A stretch of 64,000 nucleotides of DNA from assembly GCA_009667805.1 (NCBI GenBank), contig CM019066.1, forward strand, positions 8,556,001-8,620,000, written 5' to 3'. Numbering within the stretch: position 1 is the stretch's first letter; every line of letters starts with the position of its first letter. The DNA is from Leptobrachium leishanense. Lineage: Eukaryota; Chordata; Amphibia; Anura; Megophryidae. Of this stretch, positions 32,440 through 42,720 are shown one piece after another. The notes under the pieces are model-generated. The model saw only the letters and a list, made by a program, of their open reading frames with translations, was not told the DNA's origin and ran no database searches. The position numbers were made by a program, and so were the translations under genes.

Positions 32440-33560
32440 TTTCGAAACAATCGTACAGTCGTTCCTCAAGAAGCCGTCTACACGTTCTTCAATACTTCCA
32501 TGACACTACTATCGGAGGGCATACCGGATTCCACAAGACCCTTGAGGTAATAAAGCGTTCCTTCTGGTGGCCATATATGAAAAAGGAAATAAGAGCATAC
32601 GTCCACCACTGCCCTACATGTCTTCAGACTAAACCTCAACTCTCCCCAAGGCCTGTTCAGCCATTACCCATACCGAAAAGTCCATGGACTGATATATCCA
32701 TGGATTTTATAACTGAGCTACCTATGTCTTCGGATTGTAATACCATAATGGTCATAGTAGACAGATTCTCTAAAATGGCTCACTTCATCCCAGTGAAAAG
32801 TATACCTTCCGCTACAGAAACTGCTCATCTATTCATCAAAAATATATTTTCATTACATGGTCTCCCAGAGACCATAATCACGGACAGAGGGACAACAATT
32901 TACATCCCGTTTCTGGTCAGCATTTTGTAAATGTTTACATATACAAAATAATCTATCTACTGCATTTCATCCAGACCAACGGTCAAACGGAAAGAGTAAA
33001 CGGCGTATTAGAACAATATCTCCGTTGCTTTATTACGCATCTACAAAATGATTGGATACAGTACATTCCTATAGCTGAGTTTACCTACAACAACCAGAAA
33101 CATTCTTCTACCGGTATGTCGCCTTTTTTTGTTAATCACGGCAGACATCCCATCATGCTTCCTGGTTCTCCAATTCTAGCTGATGTACCTTCAACCAATG
33201 AAAGAATAAGAAATATTCTAGATGTGTACAAGACCGTGCATGCTGCATTGTTGCGTGCTCAATATAGGTACAAAACATTTGCAGATAGAAGACGATGTCC
33301 TGCTCCGGTATACAAGGTAGGAGACAAGGCATGGTTGTCAACAAGACATTTAAAGGTTGAATATCCATCTAAGAAGCTTGGGTTACGATACATAGGACCT
33401 TTTCCTATTATTCAAGTCGTCTCTTCTTCAGCAATCAAATTATTATTACCTGTTTCATATAAAATTCATCCTGTGTTCCATGTGTCGTTACTGAAACCAG
33501 CCTATGATGATCCTTTTTCGGGACGCCTCCCATGCAACAGGTCCTATATCTATGAGTGAC
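32440..33560 (+). pseudogene. Integrase of the chromovirus
   Basis: The zinc-binding HHCC module spans the frame change near 32500-32570 and includes VHHCPTCLQTKP. The DDE core shows DISMDFITELPMS (first D) and ETIITDRGT (second D), a frameshift near 32905, and the glutamate in GQTERVN (32980-33000), where about two bases are missing. The C-terminal GPY/F-type module is intact: KVGDKAWLSTRHLKVEYPSK, GLRYIGPFPI, and HPVFHVSLLKP. It inserts the cDNA with 5-bp staggered cuts, matching the ACCAG duplication. Confidence 0.88.
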
Positions 33561-33896
33561 GAAGAAACCTACGAAATCAAGGAGATCTTGGATTCTCGCC
33601 TTCGGAGAGGTCATTTAGAATATCTTATCAGGTGGAAGGGTTATGGTTCGCAGGATGACTCATGGATTCCCGCTGTAGAGGTTAGTGCTCCTCGCTTGAT
33701 TCGGAGATTCCATCAATTACACCCATCTCGCCCCCAGAGGGGTCGCCTTGTTGGGGGTTCTGTCACGTACCTCTCCTGGCCTCAGCAGCTCTTCCTGTGG
33801 CTGACTGGACTCCTGGTAATTCCTGGGCCCCAAGATCTGTCCATGCTGAGGAGACATTATAATTCTGGTCCTTCTCCTTCAATAACTAAGGTCTGA
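33540..33896 (+). pseudogene. Integrase C-terminal chromodomain running into the 3' LTR
   Basis: Residues YEIKEILDSRLRRGHLEYLI and RWKGYGSQDDSWIPAVEVS form a chromodomain with the aromatic positions Y, W and W that bind methylated histone tails in the family, followed by APRLIRRFHQLHP. The frame then passes the purine tract and ends 135 bp inside the LTR. In chromoviruses this module targets insertion to marked chromatin. Confidence 0.88.
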
Positions 33897-34591
33897 ATGA
33901 AAAGCACACGCGCGCGAGCAGGCATCCTCCCATATAGCCATTACAGCTGCAACTCACCTGGAAGTCTGGACACGCTGATGCACGCCAGCTGGATCCAATC
34001 AACTCGTTATACCTGCCTATAAAAAAACTACAAGCTGAGTAAGTCATTGCTCGTTTATTGCGGTTCACAACCTGAGCCTACCTGTAAAATCCTTACCTGA
34101 AACCTCCTACCTGTGGAATCCTTGCCTGAAGCCTCTTACCTGTGGAATCCTTGCCTGAAGCCTCTTACCTGTGAAATCCTTGCCTGAAGCCCCACCTGTT
34201 ACCTGTTCCATTGAATACTTGCCAAATTTCTATCTTGCTGAAGTACTACCTACACCAAGCTGTTGATCCTTGTCTCCTGGAAAATCTACTAGCAAGTATA
34301 TTCTGATATTGATACCTGTTGCCGACCTTTGCCTGTTATTGATTACGCTGATTGCCGCCTGCCTTTATGATCCTTTACTTCTGAACTAACCTTGCTGAGA
34401 GACTGTTTATTGCTATATATATATTTAATCGTGGTTGTGCTAAGAAATGTTCCAAGAGTTCTCTGTCTGAACATCACTCCTACTGAGCAAGAGAGGTCTG
34501 TGTATGCCATTCAGCTCTTTTTGCCAACAGCTATACTGAAAGGGCCGCTACTTCTGCACAATTGGTTCCTCTGGAAAACTGGTACCTGACA
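33761..34591 (+). repeat. 3' LTR of the chromovirus
   Basis: Nearly identical to the 5' LTR. It has the same 29-bp tandem array and the same TG...CA ends, followed by the ACCAG duplication. Confidence 0.93.
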
Positions 34592-34939
34592 ACCAGAGTG
34601 AATACAGAGGGTTCACCACAAGATGTAAACCATTGGTGAGCCTCAAAAACAGGAAGGCCAGATTAGAGTTTGCCAAACAACACCTAACAAAGCCTTCACA
34701 GTTCTGGAACAATATCCTATGGACAGATGAGACCAAGATCAACTTGTATCAGAGTGATGGGAAGAGAAGAGTATGGAGAAGGAAAGGAACTGCTCATGAT
34801 CCTAAGCATACCACCTCATCAGTGAAGCATGGTGGTGGTAGTAGTGTAATGTCATGGGCATGTATGGCTGCCAATGGAACTGGTTCTCTTGTATTTATTG
34901 ATGTGACTGCTGACAAAAGCAGCAGGATGAATTCTGAAG

Positions 34940-35698
34940 TAGGCTTGTGCACCGATTTTTTTTTTTCGGTTCGATTTGTTCGGATGTTTAAACTTTTCGA
35001 TTTGGCTCGTTTCGACCGATTTCTGTTTCGATTCGGTTCAGTTCGGCTCGTTTTTCGTGTACATTTGTTTTTCGGAATATCGACCATTTTTCGTGTTTTC
35101 GGGTCACTTTGCTGGTTTTTTCTATCGACGTTTCGGAAATTTCGGAAATTTTTGTTTTTTCGGAACGTCTGTTCTCCTCGTTTCAAAGTGTCTACGATAA
35201 TTCTGGCGATTCTATCGTGTTTTTTTTTATTAAATAAAGATCCTTTTTTTCTTATGAATAATTGAATATACATTTCACAACTTTATTTAATCATATTAAA
35301 ATGGTATGAAAGCCAAGGAACAAAAAAAAATGAACAAAACGATTTAAAAAACGCTAAACTGACCCGAATGCCACAAGAAACAAGTGATACGCATTTAAAA
35401 ATACAAAATTTACAGAATCAGCGATATAACCGATAATAGTTAAATATACGATGTCCAGAATTACCGAAATGGAACTGAAATCACGAATGGAACCGAAATC
35501 ATGAATAGAGCAAAAATAAATTTCGATTTGACACATTTCAAGTCCATTCGAAAAATCCGAAAATTTTTCGTTTCGGCTCGGAAAACTTTTCGGATCTATC
35601 GGTTTTCGGGTCCGACCCGATTCGGAAATTCGGCCGAATCCGAAAACACGAATCAGGAAATTTCGTGAAAATTCCGAAACCCGAAACGCACATCCCTA
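34940..35698. mobile_element. hAT MITE (TAGRNATGTGC family), copy 3
   Basis: Starts TAGGCTTGTGCACCGATT and ends CGCACATCCCTA, inserted in the Tc1 transposase with a perfect 8-bp duplication TTCTGAAG (34932-34939 and 35699-35706). The interior is dense in TTCGGTTCG and its complement. 759 bp, non-coding. Confidence 0.88.
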
Positions 35699-37228
35699 TT
35701 CTGAAGTGTTTCGGGCAATATTATCTGCTCACATTCAGCCAAATGCTGCAGAACTCATTGGACGGCGCTTCACAGTGCAGATGGACAATGACCCAAAGGA
35801 TACTGCAAAAGCAACCAAAGAGTTTTTGAAGGGACAGAAGTGGAATGTTATGCAATGGCCAAGTCAATCACCTGACCTGAATCCCATTGAGCATGAATTT
35901 CACTTGCTGAAGACAAAACTGAAGGGAAAATGCCCCAAGAACAAGCAGGAACTGAAGACAGTTGCAGTAGAGGCCTGGCAGAGCATCACCAGGGATGAAA
36001 CCCAGCGTCTGGTGATGTCTATGCGTTCCAGACTTCAGGCTGTGATTGACTGCAAAGGATTTGCAACCAAGTATTAAGAAGGGAAAGTTTGATTTATGAT
36101 TATTATTCTGTCCCATTACCTTTGGTCCCTTAACAAGTGGGAGGCACATCTGCAAACTGCTGTAAGTCCTACACCTTTGACCTGAGTTGGATGTACATAC
36201 CCTCAAATTAAAGCTGACAGTCTGCAGGTAAAGCACATTGTGATTGTTTCATTCCAACTCCATTGTGGTGTTGTACAGAGCCAAATATGCTAGAATTGTG
36301 TCGATGTCCCAATATTTCTGGACCTGACTGTATAGCAGCTAGAACTGCCACACCCAGCACTCCCAGCCATGGAGAAGATATAAAAGATAAATACCACCTC
36401 AGCAGCAAGTGGTTTCGTGACCAAATGGCTACTGAGTGAAAGCAAACTAACTATACAGAGAGAGAAAGTATAGCAAGACATGAACATGAATATGTTTATC
36501 AAAAGCGGGATACAAAGTACTTTCCAGGTTGGGAACAAGGGGGTTAGTCAGACAGACAAGATCGGCAACAACGAAGACACTTATATTTTTGGTCTCAATA
36601 ATAACGTAGAACGTAGGCACAAAGGATTCAGCAACCTGCAGGGCAGAACTTTCATGAATCACAATATAGTTATTAGAGAGGTCATTTGGTTCAGTGGTTT
36701 TCACAAAAGACCCACTATCAGAGACTATGCAATATGATCTTTACAGAGAATGCGTACCAGACAGATAACTTGAGTGGTTGCAGGATTTATCAAACTGTAG
36801 GGCAGACCTACAAACTGAGATAATGTGGTATAAAATATGCATACACTCTGATACCAGCATACAACATATACACACACAAGTGATAAGCGTGAGAATAGTC
36901 AGAAGGCAGTCCAGGTCATATACGATTAAAGCAGAATATATTTCAGGGGACAGACGTGAGAATAATCCAGGAACCAAGGCCAGAGGGTCATACACAGAAA
37001 TAGCAAATACAGAATAGCAATCCAGGGAGCAGGTACTTGATAGGTATAAACCTATCCTGATCCAAGGATCAAGTGTACTGCTGGCCCTATATATAGGGCT
37101 GAGCAGGTCATGTGTCCGCAGACTATCAGCCCAATGGAGATGGTCTGCAGAGCCTGAGCCTGAAATCTATTAAACAGAGGAATCCCTGCTCCCACTACCA
37201 GGGGGCAAAGCCGAAATGTGACACTTAC

Positions 37229-37477
37229 CTCCTGATGCTCCGGACAGGTCATCCTGCATACCGGTGGTCCTCTAAGGGCTACAGTACCGCGAGAGACACT
37301 TTGTTGTGACATGCTGCACAGAGTCAGCACGAGATGTCTTGGTTCCATACAGTACATGTCTCTCTCAAAGTGATGTACAGTATCTCCCAGCATGTATTTA
37401 ACTGGTGCTGCAGTAGAGTGTGTCTCGTGGCTCCTCAACCGCGTCCCCCACATAGGCACTTATACAATATGAATATC
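37229..37477. other. No gene seen
   Basis: Unassigned sequence between the solo LTR and the next TTAA element. Confidence 0.4.
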
Positions 37478-38827
37478 TTAACTCCTTCACCACCAGGTGC
37501 TTTTCCATAAAATCGCTGTCAGGAACCAGTGGTTTTATGGAAAAACATTTTACAGTAACCATACACCATAAATCTGCTGTAGAATTCCTACCCATACCAT
37601 ATACACTATTTTGACAGAAACGTGATCCCATCTCCTGGCCAAATAACGTTACGGTAGATGGGTCTCCATTTACAATCAGCAGGGTCTCCAGAATCCCAGC
37701 TGTTCAAACACTTTCAGCATTTAAGGTTTCAGCACCGTAGACATGTCACCTTAGGGACAAATCCTGGAACCCATTCGCAAACAAGTTTTGTTTTCAATAA
37801 GGGGGTTATTCAGAGAACACCGAAATGTCGCCGGTTTTTGTTCCCTGCACTTCAGCGCACTTCGGGGAATCAAAGTTCCCCACCCTGCACTGAATTCAGC
37901 ATTCACCGCAGGGTCCCCGGAGTGAAGGGAAAACCCACCGCACACCTGCCAAAATCCCACCGAGAACCTGCAGGAACCACCGCAAAAAACACGCGAAACA
38001 CATCTGAAAAAGCCGACGAGCCACTGATCCCAGCGCAGACCAGCTGCCGGAAAAAGTCGACAAGCTGATGAAAGGGGTAAAAGAAAAAAATAAATACGAT
38101 TGAAAGTGTCAAAATTGAAACTTTGTTTGCAAAACAAATACTCAACGAAAATGCCTGGAATTTGCATATAAGATCCTATGAATGATAATAAAGAGGGCTG
38201 TTACAGAAAAAAGAGAAAACACTTAAAAAAAACAGAAAAACATTTTGCCGAAACAAATCCCGAAAAATGCCTAAAAGATCCTAAAAAAAAAATCAATAAA
38301 TAAAGAGGCTTTTTACTGCAGATTAAAAAAATAAACATTTTATTAGATATTGAATAAAAACGGGAATATTTTTAACATTGAAATCTATTGGATTCGCCTG
38401 AATAAACCTGCCGAATGAAAACACTGAACAGCAGGGCATTTCGGCAACTTTTCTCTGCTGTTCAGTGTTCTCTGAATTCTTCTGAATAGATTAACCACTG
38501 CTTCACCATGTGGGAACCATTGCTTCTCTATTTCACTGCCGTCGAACAGGCACCGTACTGGCTGGCAGTTCACCAAAATTTGGGGAAGTGCCTGCTCTCT
38601 GAATAGCCGAATGGCCCCAAAATGTCATCGTACGGGGAAATTCCCTGTTCGGTGACATTTTGGGGTCAGGTCGGCTCTTTCTGAATAACCCCTTAAATGA
38701 AATTCCTTTGCATTACTGCACAACAAGACCAGATCGACTTAAGTCTATCTTGGGCCCATGCAAGAGCTTTTGATGGTCCATTTGTCAAGTTGATCAAGTT
38801 GTCAGTTGTTAGTAGCGAAGGAGTTAA
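37478..38827. mobile_element. piggyBac-like MITE split by a Harbinger-like element
   Basis: The left end TTAACTCCTTCACCACCAGG (TTAA 37478-37481) leads into the family's GTCAGGAACCAGTGG and TCTCCTGGCCAAATAACG blocks. The right end TTAGTAGCGAAGGAG is followed by TTAA (38824-38827). The Harbinger-like copy at 37801-38693 interrupts it. Confidence 0.7.
37801..38693. mobile_element. Harbinger-like element (CAGGGTTATTC family), copy C
   Basis: Starts GGGGGTTATTCAGAGAACAC and ends CTCTTTCTGAATAACCCCT, flanked by TAA at 37798-37800 and 38694-38696. It shares with copies A and B, in reverse orientation, the CACCGCAGGGTC block, GGGCTGTTACAG, ACTGCAG plus poly-A, and CGGGAATATTTTTAAC. 893 bp. The apparent 123-138-residue frames inside are repeat-derived. 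Confidence 0.78.
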
Positions 38828-40635
38828 GAAATAGTTTTTGGAACATAATGGATTTAACGATCTATAAAAATACTATAGATAAAAAGACCCAAAATGAATC
38901 CGTGATAGGATATAGTTTTGTTAAGCGTGAAAGCACAGTTGGGTTATGTCAGTTCAAGATTTATAACTATGATAGAGCTTTTATAGGAAGAAAAAAAAAA
39001 TATCATGTTACAAAAGGGAATTACACAATAGGTGTCCATAATTCCAAAAGTATACCTTAGATTTTATAAAAGTTTTAAAGCTTACCTCAACCAAAAGAAT
39101 TCAAGGAGATCAACAAAAGCATGTGCTAAAACTGGAACACAACCACTTCACGGAGACATCTTCGGCCAACCAGACAATGATCTCTACAAATGCTTGTACC
39201 TTAGTCTCTCTTTGAAGACCGGTGTTTGGAATGCTTCAGATTGTAAGACTTCCTGAACCAGTTGACAGAAAAGCATCATTATACTTCAATGAATAGGAGA
39301 ACTTGTGAGGTTACAGCTTTATGATATTATGCCAGTAATACCTTCAACGTCAATAGGTTCCTTTCTAATTGTGCTCTTATTTTCAATGTTTACTTCTCTT
39401 AATGCTGGATTGGATTTATTTACAGTGTATGTATGACTTGAAAATGCATTCTATCCAACAGAACTGCACATATTGAGTTTCCCTCTAACCACTGTAATTT
39501 ACCGTTGTCGCAACGATGATAAACTTTGCCAATCCCGAGAAGAAAATTGAAGCTTAGTTGTTCCAGCCACTATCGCAACCAAACCACAAGCTTTGCTTTC
39601 GGCACATAAGTTGAGGCCCCTTACTGAAACAAACTGCTCCAGTATTTTGCATACTTTGAAAGGGAACCATTAATTTGTGGCTAACCAATGAAAAATTAGC
39701 TATTACAATGTAGGTTGTTATTCTCATTTTGAGATGGTATTCAGAAATGAAAACTGTCTCTCAAACCCTTATGTTAAGTGATATACCTTTGTAAAATCAG
39801 TTGGCACTGACTTTTGAATTGCTGTAAAAATCACTTACCTCTGATCCCATGGTGCAGAGTGTAGAGCGATCCATCACCTCATCTGGCCATATGCAGCAAA
39901 ACACTGGAAGCAATTTCCATTGACCTTACCCAGTCCAAGTGCAGGGTAATGCTTGACTCCAAGGAGCCATCTACAAATGGCTCTCATATATTCTGACCCA
40001 AGATGTTAATACAGCAGCTCAATTGGAATAACAAGCCAAAAATTGATAACGGCTTGCACGTAATTTATTCATTTGCCTGCCTCTATTTGCAGCTGGGTTG
40101 TAATAGGTTCCTACACCTTGATCGGGACGTTGGTTTATAGCAAAACAACAGTATGTGGACTTTTTCATTTTGGAAACTTCTTTTAGTGGCTCGGTTGGAA
40201 TAAGGCCATACACCTTGATCGGGACGTTGGTTTACATTTGGAAATTTCTATACATAACCATTGATGTCTAATATCTGTTGCAGCTAAACAATAACATTTA
40301 GTTAATGATCAGTTTGGTAGAAATCTAGATGAAGAATAAAAGAACTGTATAGATGAAACCAATATTGGCTAATCAGGGCTCTTTCCTCCAGCAGGTTTGT
40401 TATTTTTAATTTAATTAACTACTTAACACAGTGCCCCCAAAATATGATTTCCTGGCTATAAATCTCAGAAAATCTCTTCCCCAGGTTACACACTCATAAT
40501 GCAAACTGTTTGGAAAGCTATTGTTCGGGTGAAATAACTCAGTTCAATCCATAATATGTAATCCCAATGGACAAAGAAAATATATTTTTTTAACATCTTT
40601 ATTTTCAGAGGTGCAAAGAATACAATGCATACAAC
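38828..40635. other. No gene seen; contains one perfect 26-bp direct repeat
   Basis: Non-coding. A 26-bp sequence starting TACACCTTGATCGGGACGTT occurs exactly at 40112-40137 and again at 40209-40234. Nothing else recognised. Confidence 0.45.
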
Positions 40636-41353
40636 CAGGCCAGTGCTTCCATTAGGCTACCTAGGCAACCGTCTAGGGCGCAATGCCACCTAGGGGCACA
40701 GCTGGCCCCAACTCAGGTTCCGTTATTGTACCCCTTCCTCCTTGTTTGCTTGTGTAGCTGGCAGTGGCAGCTCGCAAAACGGACCCCCGGTAGCGGTGCA
40801 GAAAGTGGGTATCTTATGGTGACGCACAGGGGCCATCAGATGACGTGCAGGTGCCATAAGAGGCAGAAGAAAGAAAGGCACAGAAGAAAGAAAGAAAAAA
40901 GAAAGACAAGAAAGAAAGAAAGTCACAAAAGAGAGAAAGAAAAAAGAGGCACAGAAGAAAGAGACACAGATGAAAGATAAAAAAGAGGCAGATGAAAGAA
41001 AGAAAGAATGAAAAACAGGCAAATGAAAGAAATAAAAAAGGCAGAGAAAAGAAAGAGGCAGATGAAAGAAAAGGCGAAAGAAAGAAAGAAAGAAAGAGGC
41101 AGAGGAAAGAAGAAAGAGGAACAGATTGATCCTGTGCCTGACCAGTGGAGGGGCAAGATGTGCACTGAGCGACAATGTGTGGCCCCTGTGCACAGTGTGT
41201 GTGTGTCGTCGTCCCTCACAGTGTGTGTGTGTGTCACCCCCCGCGCACACAGTGTCTGTGTTCCCCCCACATTTCAACAACTGACAATTTTGTTCTGGGG
41301 GGTGCAAGTGGCTTGTCTTGCCTAAGGGGCAAAATAGTCTAGCACTGGCCCTG
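40636..41353. mobile_element. hAT MITE (CAGGGCCAGTGCT family)
   Basis: Begins CAGGCCAGTGCTTCC and ends TCTAGCACTGGCCCTG, with a perfect 8-bp duplication CATACAAC at 40628-40635 and 41354-41361. The interior contains a 260-bp purine tract (40861-41122) and GT-rich sequence. A second, partial copy of the right end (GTGCAAGTAGCTGGTCTTGC... to ...CTAGCACTGGCCCTG) lies at 50115-50144 and 53214-53241. 718 bp. Confidence 0.88.
40861..41122. repeat. Polypurine GA/GAAA tract
   Basis: On the plus strand about 260 bp is almost entirely A and G (AAGAAAGAAA units with interspersed AGGCAGA). The long open frames on both strands here are artefacts of this composition. Confidence 0.9.
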
Positions 41354-41361
41354 CATACAAC

Positions 41362-42718
41362 TCGGTAACATCAGCAGAAATTAATGGTATCATTCTCAGA
41401 CAAAATATAAACCCTATTTTAGTGACACAGCAAATGCCGCGCTGCTATAAACAGATGGACCAGACAGATAGGAGCGTATAGAGGAAAATGGAGGTATCAG
41501 ACCACGAACAAGACATACAGGAAACAGAGAGGGAAGGGGAACACAATAGATCAGAGAGAGACAAGAAAAAAGAACTGAGAAAATATTTTAATCCTCCACT
41601 TAGTACAACGATTGGCTTTCATAAATTTCCGTTGCTTAAATTGTGCTCAATTGTGATGACTGTGTAAACATTAGGGTAATTTTATGTAGGTTTCATCTGG
41701 TTTCTAATTATGGTCCATTCATTTAAGGCATTCCTAATAATGTAATTAGAAGAATTACACGGAGACAAAGCTTTATGTTCTGGCGGTCTCAGTCTACAAA
41801 GTCTTTACATTTTCAAATATTGTGCACTGTATTCGTCTTATGTTAGAGGCACACAGTTAAGGAATTGGGGTGGGTTGATGGTACAGATGAGATTTGGGTT
41901 TTCTTGCCTGAGCATTACTCCAGGATGGATATATTGGAATCCTGGGCAACAATCACAACAGATACTTATTAGGTTGAGCACCTCAAATCCCAAATACTCA
42001 AGACCCAGAGAATTCTAGATATGGATTTTTTCCAGATCTTGGAATCTTCAGTATTCCAAATAGCTAGAGGGGAATGGGGACACTACAGGAAAGCCGAGAG
42101 GCACAAGCTGCACAGCACCAGACAGAGACACACCTTACAATTCCAGATAATTGTGATAGGTTGTCTACCCTCTAGTTCCTCAAGCCTTTCATAGGAATCA
42201 TGTGAAACTGGACCAATAAGGAATGGAAAAAACTCAAAATATATCAGACTTGATTTGAGAGAGGACAGAATCCTTTCTGGGCTCCCAGTAATTCAAGGTT
42301 AAATAGAACCTGCAATGGAACACCTGTGGCAGGGAGGGGTGCTTGCTAGAGGGTTGTCAGCTCTCTTCTTGTACAATACAGCAACCAGAGGGGCAGCACT
42401 CAAAACGTTCACTACGCATAACGGGCTGGTGCTCGCAAGAAAAATAGACAGAACAAATCAAGGGAAGAGTCCACCTTGACACAATCTACAGCATCACAAA
42501 GCTCATAAAGATTTTCAAGGTTTTTTTTAAAGGACCTGTTGTCGATGTCATGAACTAAACTCCCATCATTTATTATCTGAGTTAGATTGTGGAAGCTATG
42601 AAACATTTTGAAATAGTAAAATCCTTAAAAAAACATTGAAAATCTTTATACCGTATGAGCTGTGATATGGTGTAATGGAGTTCTCTCTCCTTGGTTTGTA
42701 GTGTGTGTATATTATATA
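41362..42718. other. No gene seen
   Basis: Non-coding. A stretch near 41970-42070 (GGTTGAGCACCTCAAATCCC...) resembles Kolobok-type repeat ends but has no clear partner. Confidence 0.4.
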
Positions 42719-42720
42719 TA

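Larger units (their letters stand above)
28632..34591 (+). mobile_element. Ty3/Gypsy chromovirus LTR retrotransposon
   Basis: A complete 5960-bp element with LTRs of 829 and 831 bp, 5-bp duplication ACCAG (28627-28631 and 34592-34596), gag with zinc knuckle, protease, reverse transcriptase, RNase H, integrase and an integrase C-terminal chromodomain, in the pol order typical of Gypsy. A G-rich purine-biased tract (TTGTTGGGGGTTC) lies immediately before the 3' LTR. The two LTRs differ by only two substitutions and three small indels, so the insertion is young, while the coding region shows many frameshifts. The chromodomain marks the chromovirus branch, which is common in fishes and amphibians. 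Confidence 0.93.
28309..36077 (+). pseudogene. Tc1 DD34E transposase in three pieces
   Basis: Piece 1 (28309-28631): MRSKELSLSVKQAIIRLKKQ, a helix-turn-helix IREIARTLDVAKTTVWNSLK, then a frameshift near 28458 and stop codons in the following GRPR-type segment. Piece 2 (34597-34939): VSLKNRKARLEFAKQHL, WTDETKINLYQSDGKRRVWR with the first catalytic D, and KHGGGSSVMSW. Piece 3 (35699-36077): QMDNDPKDTAKATKEFL with the second D, SPDLNPIEHEF with the E at the DD34E spacing, ending CKGFATKY. The family PKHT has become PKDT. Gypsy and hAT insertions separate the pieces. It was already unable to produce enzyme before or soon after those insertions. Confidence 0.88.
27951..36330 (+). mobile_element. 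Tc1-type transposon split by a Gypsy element and a hAT MITE
   Basis: Long terminal inverted repeats of about 200 bp open with CAGTCAGGTCCAGAAATATT at the left and with the same sequence reversed at the right. TA lies at 27949-27950 and 36331-36332. The ends extend through ACACCACAATGGAGTTGGAATG and GGACCAAAGGTAATGGGAC blocks on both sides. It is interrupted at 28632-34591 by an LTR retrotransposon and at 34940-35698 by a hAT MITE. Without them it is about 1.65 kb, the usual Tc1 length. Confidence 0.9.
27696..37223 (-). mobile_element. Solo LTR split by a Tc1 element
   Basis: Begins TGTAACGGTCACC and ends AAATGTGACA, with a perfect 5-bp duplication CTTAC at 27691-27695 and 37224-37228. After subtracting the Tc1 insertion (27951-36330) and its TA duplication, about 1.15 kb remains and contains no gag or pol, so it is a long solo LTR. 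A palindromic CCCTATATATAGGG TATA box near 37086 and the ordering of the GC-rich part suggest minus orientation. The two parts, 27696-27950 and 36331-37223, are 8.4 kb apart. Confidence 0.65.

Noticed and set aside
34794..35273. 159-residue minus-strand frame rich in arginine and asparagine
   Set aside because: It spans the Tc1/hAT MITE junction and is read from CGAA-rich repeat sequence.
37658..38167. Frames of 123-138 residues on both strands
   Set aside because: They lie within the Harbinger-like copy C; copies A and B break the frames.
40723..41325. Long open frames on both strands (up to 194 residues)
   Set aside because: They arise from the polypurine tract inside a hAT element; the translations are low-complexity F/L/S-rich or K/R/E-rich text without domains.
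41968..42110. Kolobok-type transposon end
   Set aside because: A loose resemblance only; no partner terminus or TTAA duplication was found.
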